Part shown: one piece after another, positions 14,416-19,664 of the stretch
How positions within the stretch are numbered: position 1 is the first letter of the stretch
How the letters are laid out: each line of letters starts with the position of its first letter
Origin: CAZAEL01 sp964484135
Lineage (GTDB): Bacteria; Elusimicrobiota; Elusimicrobia; FEN-1173
Direction of reading: 5' to 3'
NCBI GenBank assembly: GCA_964484135.1
Contig: CAZAEL010000044.1
Coordinates: forward strand, 1 to 19,664
Length of the DNA stretch: 19,664 bases
Notes under the pieces: generated by a model
What the model saw: only the letters and a program-made list of their open reading frames with translations
Database searches by the model: none
Told to the model about the DNA's origin: nothing
Translations under genes and position numbers: made by a program

Positions 14416-15794
14416 AGCGCGCCTCCCCCGCGTTTTCGTCCGCGCCCGATCTTCTGCGCCTGGGGAGGCGATGGCTGGACCGTCTGAAAATCCCCGCCGG
14501 GTGGCAGGCGGAAATTTATTTGGAGCAAAGCCGGTTCCGGGAGGCGGCCTGGGCCGAAGGACGCCCTGACGACACCCGCGAAGGCTGGACCCAGGGCGCG
14601 GCCCTGCGGGCCCTGCGCGGGGGGCGTCAGGGGCTGGCGTACGTCCGCGACCTGTCCGAGGACTCCGCGCCGCGCCTGTGGGAACAGGCTGTTTCCGCCG
14701 CCCGCTATTCCCCGCCGGACAAACACCGTTTTTTGCCGCGTCCCTCCGAGGTCCGCCACGGCGCGGCCGATGATGTTTGCCCCACGGACCCGTCCTTGTT
14801 CCGGCTCGGCGTCCCGGATTTGCGGGACCGGTTGGCCGGGTGGGAGCGGGACCTGCTGGCCTCGGACCGCCGCCTCAAAAAAGTGTTGAAGCTGTCGCTG
14901 GAGGAGTCCGAAGGCGCTTCCGCGGTGGTGAACTCCCGCGGCGTGGCGGTGGAACGGCCCTTCACGTCCGTGTCCCTGGCCGTGGAGCTCATGGGGCAAT
15001 CGAACGGCGACGTGCAGATTTCCTGGGACTCCATGGAACGCAGGCTCTGGCGGGACCTGGACGGCGAACGGGTCCTCAGCCGGGCCCGGGACCGGATCTT
15101 GGGCGCCTTCGGCGCCAAGCCCCTCCCCTCCGGCCGCTGGCCCGTGGTCCTGTCTCCGGCGGTGGGCGTGGAATTTTTGGAGCTCTTGTCGGACGCGCTC
15201 TGCGCGGACGCGGTCCAGCACGGGCGGTCCTTTTTCGCGGGCCGGCGGGGAAAACGCGTGGCGTCGCCCTGGGTCACCCTGGTGGACGACGGCCGGTACC
15301 CCAAGGGCCTGGCCAGCGCCCTGTACGACGACGAGGGCCTTCCCACCCGGACCACCATCGCCGTGGAAAAGGGGGTGTTGCGCGACTACCTGTACGACTC
15401 CCACGCCGCGGCGCGGGAAGGGCGGGAAAGCACGGGCAACGCCGGCCGCGGCGGCCTGTCGGACGCGCCGTCGCCGGGTTCCACCAACTTTTACCTGGCC
15501 CCGGGCGCGGGGTCCGCGCAGGACCTGCTGGGCGACACGCGGCGGGCTTTCTACGTGGAGGACGTCATGGGCATGCACACCGCGGACCCGGTGTCCGGCG
15601 ACTTCTCCGTGGGCGCCTCCGGCCGGCTGGTGGAACGGGGCCGGTTCGTCCGCCCGGTCAAGGGCGTGACCCTGGCCGGCAATTTGCTGGATTTGTTGAA
15701 ACAAACGGACGCGGTGGCGGACGACCTGACTTGGTACGGGTCCTTCGGCGCGCCCACATTTCGCATATCGGAGCTTTCCCTTGGCGGATCTTAA
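14412..15794 (+). CDS. TldD/PmbA family protein, TldE-like
   Basis: The 460-residue protein shows the C-terminal landmarks of the TldD/PmbA family: KGLASALYDDEGLPTRTT (about 298-315), VLRDYLYDSHAAAREG, STGNAGRG, FYVEDVMGMHTADPVSGDFSVGASG (about 378-402) and GVTLAGNLLDLL. No HExxxH metal site is visible, which places it with TldE/PmbA rather than the metal-bearing TldD. In E. coli TldD and TldE form a heterodimeric peptidase that processes small peptides such as microcins. No TldD gene lies in the window. The TTG start is chosen because it overlaps the stop of the TPR gene (TTGA). The 3' end overlaps aroE by 14 bases. Confidence 0.82.
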   Translation: MKRASPAFSSAPDLLRLGRRWLDRLKIPAGWQAEIYLEQSRFREAAWAEGRPDDTREGWTQGAALRALRGGRQGLAYVRDLSEDSAPRLWEQAVSAARYSPPDKHRFLPRPSEVRHGAADDVCPTDPSLFRLGVPDLRDRLAGWERDLLASDRRLKKVLKLSLEESEGASAVVNSRGVAVERPFTSVSLAVELMGQSNGDVQISWDSMERRLWRDLDGERVLSRARDRILGAFGAKPLPSGRWPVVLSPAVGVEFLELLSDALCADAVQHGRSFFAGRRGKRVASPWVTLVDDGRYPKGLASALYDDEGLPTRTTIAVEKGVLRDYLYDSHAAAREGRESTGNAGRGGLSDAPSPGSTNFYLAPGAGSAQDLLGDTRRAFYVEDVMGMHTADPVSGDFSVGASGRLVERGRFVRPVKGVTLAGNLLDLLKQTDAVADDLTWYGSFGAPTFRISELSLGGS

Positions 15795-16704
15795 GAAAAT
15801 CTTTGAAGGCGTTCCCGCGGACGCCAAAAAACTGGGCGTGGCGGGCCATCCTCTGGACCACAGCCTGTCCCCGGTCATGCAGGAGGCCGCCATCAAGGCT
15901 TTGGGCCTGAAGGCCGCGTACCGGAAAATCGAGGTGGCGCCCGGGGACTGGAAGGATTTCATCGCCCAGGCCGCGGCCCTGCCTTTGGACGGGTTCAACG
16001 TCACGGTCCCGCACAAGGAGCGGATTTTGAAGGAGGCCGCGCCGCCCGGCGTGGAGTTGAACCCGGCTTTCGACGTGGAGCAGACCGGCGCGGTCAACAC
16101 CGTGGACAGGGAGATGATGGACGACGTCTCGGTCTGGAGCCTGTACAACACGGACGGCCCGGGTTTTCTGGCGGACCTGACGGATTTGGGCGTGGACCCC
16201 AGCGGCCGGAGCGTGGTGCTTTTGGGCGCGGGGGGCGCGGCCCGGGCCGTCCTTTCCTTGTTCGAAGACCTGGACCCGGCCCGCGTGACGATCTGGAACC
16301 GCACCCCGTCCCGGGCCCACCGCCTGGCCGAGGAATTCCGGGACCGTCTCGGCCTGGGCCCGGACCGCATCGCCGTGGCCGGGGGGGAAGAAGAAGCGCG
16401 GGAGGCCGTGGCCCATGCCGCGCTCGTCGTCAACGCCACCTCCGCGGGCCTGTCGCCGGGCGACCCCCTGCCCCTCAACCCCGACTGGCTGCACGACAAT
16501 TTGACCTTGTACGACCTGATCTACCACCGGGAAACCGAGCTCATGGCCGCGGCCAAACAGGCCGGGGCCGACGTGCACGGCGGCCTGGGCATGCTGGTCC
16601 AGCAGGGGGCCAAGGCCTTTGAAATTTGGTTTAATCAAAAACCGCCTTTGGACGTGATGCGCAAAGCCGCGGAAGACGAACTGAAAAAAAGGAGCCCACA
16701 GTGA
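15781..16704 (+). CDS. aroE: Shikimate dehydrogenase (NADP+)
   Basis: AroE reduces 3-dehydroshikimate to shikimate in the chorismate pathway. The 307-residue protein has the substrate-binding motif GHPLDHSLSP (22-31), catalytic Lys79 in NVTVPHKE, Asn106 in GAVNTV, and Asp125 in NTDGPGF. It also has the nucleotide loop GAGGAA (149-154) with NRT (173-175) favouring NADP, NATSAGL (218-224) and Gln274 in GMLVQQGA. It is somewhat longer than the usual ~275 residues, with extra residues around 90-102 and at the C-terminus. The start is a TTG inside the end of the TldE-like gene. The stop overlaps the aroC start (GTGA). Together these imply coupled translation in one operon. Confidence 0.93.
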   Translation: MADLKKIFEGVPADAKKLGVAGHPLDHSLSPVMQEAAIKALGLKAAYRKIEVAPGDWKDFIAQAAALPLDGFNVTVPHKERILKEAAPPGVELNPAFDVEQTGAVNTVDREMMDDVSVWSLYNTDGPGFLADLTDLGVDPSGRSVVLLGAGGAARAVLSLFEDLDPARVTIWNRTPSRAHRLAEEFRDRLGLGPDRIAVAGGEEEAREAVAHAALVVNATSAGLSPGDPLPLNPDWLHDNLTLYDLIYHRETELMAAAKQAGADVHGGLGMLVQQGAKAFEIWFNQKPPLDVMRKAAEDELKKRSPQ

Positions 16705-17864
16705 TCCGTTATTTAACGGCCGGAGAATCCCACGGACGGTGCCTCACAGCCATTGTGGAGGGCGTGCCCGCGGGGCTGAAGATCACGGAAGACTTCATCA
16801 ACCAGGAGCTGAGCCGCCGGCAGTACAGCTTCGGCCGGGGGGAACGGCTCCAGTACATCGAAAAAGACAAGGCCCGGGTCCGCTCCGGCGTGCGCTGGGG
16901 GGAGACCCTGGGTTCGCCCATCATCCTGACCATCGAGAACAAGGACTGGGAGAACTGGGAAAAGATCATGTCCCTGTCCGAGCAGGACAAGTCGGAAAAG
17001 TTCCGCCTGGTCAGGCCCCGGCCCGGCCACGCGGACCTCACCGGCGTGCTCAAATTCGACCGGCAGGACACGCGGGACATTTTGGAACGGGCCTCGGCCC
17101 GGGAGACCGCGGCCCGCACGGCCGTGGGCGCGGTGTGCCGCAGGCTCCTGGAGGAACTGGGCGTCAAAATTTATTCCTGGGTGGTGGAGATCGGCGGCAT
17201 CGAGGCCAACCTCAAGACCCTGGCCCCGGAGGAAGCCTTCGCCTTGGCGGAACAATCCCCGGTGCGGTGCCCGGACAAGCGCGCGGAAGAAAAGATGATG
17301 GACGCCATCAAGGAGGCCAAGACCAACGGCGACACCCTGGGCGGCGTGTACACGGTGGTGGCCACGGGCTGCCCCGTGGGCCTGGGCAGCCACACCCAAT
17401 GGGACCTGAAGCTGGACGGCCGCCTGGCCCAGGCCGTGCTGTCCATCCAGGCCCACAAGGGCGTGGAAATCGCGCACGGCTTCGACATGGCGCGGCGCAA
17501 AGGCTCGGACCTGCACGACGAAATTTTCTACGCCCCGGACAAAGGCTTCTTCCGCAAGACCAACAACGCGGGCGGGTTGGAAGGCGGCATGACCAACGGC
17601 GAGGCCGTGGTGCTGAGGGCCGCGGTCAAGCCCCTGGCGTCCCTGCGCCGGCCCTTGAAGTCCGTCAACATCCTCACCAAGGCGGAGATGACCGCGGAGA
17701 TCGTGCGCTCCGACGTCTGTCCCGTGGCCTCCGCCGCCATCATCGGCGAGGCCGTGACCGCCATCGTTCTGGCGGACGCCATGAAAGAAAAGTTCGGCGG
17801 CGACTCCCTCCGCGAGTTAAAGGACAACCTGGAGCGGTACAAAGAACACCTCCGCAATTATTGA
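16701..17864 (+). CDS. aroC: Chorismate synthase
   Basis: AroC converts 5-enolpyruvylshikimate-3-phosphate to chorismate using reduced FMN. The 387-residue protein has GESHG with catalytic His11, SFGRGERLQ (43-51), the second catalytic His110 in RPRPGHADLTG, and the signature RASARETAARTAVG (130-143). It also has GFDMARRKGSDLHDE and GGMTNGEAVV, covering the FMN-binding core. The GTG start has an AAGGAG site seven bases upstream and overlaps the aroE stop. A perfect 11-bp inverted repeat spans the stop codon. Confidence 0.97.
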   Translation: MIRYLTAGESHGRCLTAIVEGVPAGLKITEDFINQELSRRQYSFGRGERLQYIEKDKARVRSGVRWGETLGSPIILTIENKDWENWEKIMSLSEQDKSEKFRLVRPRPGHADLTGVLKFDRQDTRDILERASARETAARTAVGAVCRRLLEELGVKIYSWVVEIGGIEANLKTLAPEEAFALAEQSPVRCPDKRAEEKMMDAIKEAKTNGDTLGGVYTVVATGCPVGLGSHTQWDLKLDGRLAQAVLSIQAHKGVEIAHGFDMARRKGSDLHDEIFYAPDKGFFRKTNNAGGLEGGMTNGEAVVLRAAVKPLASLRRPLKSVNILTKAEMTAEIVRSDVCPVASAAIIGEAVTAIVLADAMKEKFGGDSLRELKDNLERYKEHLRNY

Positions 17865-17875
17865 GCGGAGGTGTT
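17845..17875 (+). terminator. Hairpin spanning the aroC stop codon
   Basis: AACACCTCCGC (17845-17855) and its exact complement (17865-17875) flank a 9-base loop holding the TGA stop. No T tract follows on the plus strand, so it is not a standard intrinsic terminator. It may protect the mRNA 3' end or aid factor-dependent termination. It marks the end of the aro operon. Confidence 0.4.
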
Positions 17876-17991
17876 CCACCTCGCACCAGGTTTGTGGGGG
17901 TTTCCCACCATCGGAAATCGCCTTCGTCTTATAGACACTGTGCGGGATATAAATTCACGGCATAACAAGTAAAGAGCAAAAGAGGAGAGTA

Positions 17992-19023
17992 ATGCGAATC
18001 CGAAGCATGTGCATTTTTGCGGGCTTGATGACCGTTACTTCTGTTTTAAACGCGGCTGAAACAGGAAAAATGTCCGTTGAGATTTCAAAATTGCGCGAGC
18101 GCTTGGAAAGCACGTTTAAGTCAAAGGTAGATGCCCCGGGATTGGTTACCGTAGCCATTTTTGAATTCGAAACAGATGAACGCCTGAAAACAGAAAAAGT
18201 CGGCGCGATAACGGCAGAGGTCATGACAGCCGAATTCAGCAAGTCAAAGGTATACAGACTTGTGGAGCGCAGGCAGCTAAAACAGCTCATCGAAGAACAA
18301 AAATTGGGTCTTATGGGGTATCTCGATGAGGGGACAGCGGCAAAAATCAGCAAATTGATTGGCGCACAGTATCTTTTATTGGGGAGCGTTCAAGAGTTGC
18401 GCAAGAAGTATCAAATCAATGCGCGTTTGGTGGACGCAGAAACTTCTGAAATTACTGCGGCTGATTATGCAGAGATTCCCAAGAACACGTTCAATAACGA
18501 GACTGGCCAAATCCGAAAGGAACTCGAAAGCTATATCGCTACAAAAAGCCATCAGATTTTGGTTTTAGGAGGATACGATTTTTTTGTTGGAGATTTTTCG
18601 GATGTGGTGGAAGGAACAACGTTTGGTGGGTTGGGGTATAGATTTGCCGGGCCGACGTTCGGGTTGGAGTTTGCCGGAGATTTTGCTGCGTTTAATCGGG
18701 AGACATCGGCCAGCATAACGATACCCGCAAATGTCACGATCATGAACGGGATCGTTTCCGGCCTTTATTATTTTGGTTATCCATTTCAAATGCGTGGTTA
18801 TGCAAAAGCCGGTGGCGGGATTGCAAGGTCGATGATGGAGGCCGAGGCTGTCAATGTGAAATTAAAGAGCGAAGACCCCATTGGCCTTGCGGGGATCGGT
18901 ATTGATTTGTCTCGCAATAAGAGAATCGGTGGTATTATGGAAATCGTTTACCGGCAAATTTTCTCGAAGGGAACGGATATCCAAAGTATCGGGGTTGTTT
19001 TAGGGCTTACATTTAATTGGTAA
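17992..19023 (+). CDS. CsgG-domain secreted protein with C-terminal beta-barrel-like region
   Basis: The 343-residue product has a signal peptide (MRIRSMCIFAGL to about LNAAE, residue 22, with no lipobox, unlike true CsgG). Residues about 50-160 match the CsgG/FlgO-type periplasmic alpha/beta domain: VTVAIFEFETD, ITAEVMTAEFSKSKVYRLVERRQLKQLIEEQ, LIGAQYLLLGSV and YQINARLVDAETSEI. The remainder (about 190-343) is rich in glycine and alternating hydrophobic residues, ending GVVLGLTFNW with a terminal aromatic, as in outer-membrane beta barrels. CsgG-type domains oligomerise at the outer membrane. A good GAGGAG precedes the ATG. The gene is clearly AT-richer than the aro operon, and the downstream lipoprotein starts two bases after its stop. 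Confidence 0.8.
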   Translation: MRIRSMCIFAGLMTVTSVLNAAETGKMSVEISKLRERLESTFKSKVDAPGLVTVAIFEFETDERLKTEKVGAITAEVMTAEFSKSKVYRLVERRQLKQLIEEQKLGLMGYLDEGTAAKISKLIGAQYLLLGSVQELRKKYQINARLVDAETSEITAADYAEIPKNTFNNETGQIRKELESYIATKSHQILVLGGYDFFVGDFSDVVEGTTFGGLGYRFAGPTFGLEFAGDFAAFNRETSASITIPANVTIMNGIVSGLYYFGYPFQMRGYAKAGGGIARSMMEAEAVNVKLKSEDPIGLAGIGIDLSRNKRIGGIMEIVYRQIFSKGTDIQSIGVVLGLTFNW

Positions 19024-19025
19024 AG

Positions 19026-19592
19026 ATGAAAGCCTCTTATATATTGCGCGGCATTTTCATTTTGGTTTTTATAATCGGCTGTCGTGATAGGCAGCCAATC
19101 GCAGATTTTCTCCTTTCCCCTAGGGCGAGTAAAAATTCGATGTCATTTGTTGTCAAACCGAACAATCAGTGGTTGGACACTGGTATAACGATTAACCTTG
19201 GAGAAAAAGTGTTGTTTACGGCGTCTGGGACAATAACGGTTGAGTCAACCACCTTTGCCCTCAATAATAGCGCAGGTTTTACTTTTGGACCAAATGGGTC
19301 GGTCGGAACAAGCAAAGAACTTTTGGTAGCCGCTTCCGGATGGATGTTCTCCGACGCTTTAAATTCATATGACGGCACGCCCGGATTTACCTACGCCTTA
19401 ATTGGGCGAGTCATAGCAAGTAATGGTGGAAAAAAATTTGTCATTGGAAGTGCCGCATCGCGAAATGATTTGAGTGGAAAACTCCAATTAGCGGTAAACA
19501 CTTGGACGGCTCCGCCGGCATGGGCACAAATTGGTCCTCAGCCAGACCAGTGTTCTGGAGAATTTATTGTCCACATTGAGTTTGGGAAATAG
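19026..19592 (+). CDS. Lipoprotein with lectin-like (PA-IL/LecA-type) beta-sandwich
   Basis: The 188-residue product has a lipoprotein signal (ILVFIIGC, Cys19). The mature part is beta-rich. WLDTGITINLGEKVLFTASGTITV (49-72), FTYALIGRVI followed by IGSAASRNDLSGKLQLAVN (121-158) and CSGEFIVHIEFG (176-187) follow the pattern of galactose-specific LecA-like jelly-rolls. These open with a 'tG..v..G..v.i.asG' strand pair and close with 'G.L.L..N......G...V.I'. The canonical calcium-binding Asp/Asn positions near the C-terminus are not clearly kept, so sugar binding is uncertain. I chose the ATG two bases after the upstream stop; a TTG at 19017 would add three residues. Pairing with the CsgG-domain gene suggests a joint cell-surface role. 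Confidence 0.65.
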   Translation: MKASYILRGIFILVFIIGCRDRQPIADFLLSPRASKNSMSFVVKPNNQWLDTGITINLGEKVLFTASGTITVESTTFALNNSAGFTFGPNGSVGTSKELLVAASGWMFSDALNSYDGTPGFTYALIGRVIASNGGKKFVIGSAASRNDLSGKLQLAVNTWTAPPAWAQIGPQPDQCSGEFIVHIEFGK

Positions 19593-19664
19593 GGATATTC
19601 TCAGCGGTGATCCCCGTGCAGGCGCTATGAGACGAGGATTTTTTGGGAGCCGAAGGCCCACCTG

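Overview
The window is a 19.7 kb piece of a chromosome from a diderm (outer-membrane) bacterium. Most genes are GC-rich and tightly packed, with 1- to 14-base overlaps between stops and starts and frequent GTG/TTG starts. Lipoproteins, an outer-membrane PorV/PorQ-type (UPF0164) barrel, a secreted protein with a FlgD-like C-terminal domain and a CsgG-type protein all point to a Gram-negative envelope. This protein mix is typical of little-cultivated phyla such as Elusimicrobiota or Omnitrophota, but nothing in the window fixes the taxon, so that placement is inference.

Left part (1-12729): every gene is on the minus strand. From the left edge come a partial GT-C membrane glycosyltransferase (1-1304), a DUF4202 protein and the translation factor EttA (1428-3685), and a small lipoprotein with its own promoter and intrinsic terminator (3735-4450). 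A four-gene overlapping operon follows (4452-8816, read right to left): secreted FlgD-Ig protein, PorV-like barrel with a TPR tail, TPR lipoprotein, nitrilase-family amidohydrolase. Next is a two-gene signalling operon (8970-12034) in which a 63-residue cysteine-containing protein precedes a soluble receiver/4xPAS/histidine kinase. It is driven by a strong TTGACA/TATACT promoter inside an AT-rich spacer. The last minus-strand gene is a DUF985 cupin (12220-12729).

Middle (12785-13470): an intact tRNA-Arg(TCT) lies in a mosaic of its own fragments. Two 5' halves, each followed by an identical 110-base structured sequence, lie upstream. A copy of its 3' half lies downstream, beyond a 190-base palindrome-rich insert. 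This is the most unusual part of the window.

Right part (13479-19592): all genes are on the plus strand. A GGQ release-factor-like protein, a TPR membrane protein, a TldE/PmbA-type protein, shikimate dehydrogenase (AroE) and chorismate synthase (AroC) form one close-packed run. AroE and AroC are two steps of the chorismate pathway. After a 127-base gap comes an AT-richer pair, a CsgG-domain protein with a predicted beta-barrel tail and a lipoprotein with a lectin-like jelly-roll, which look like a separately acquired cell-surface module. The last 72 bases show nothing recognisable.
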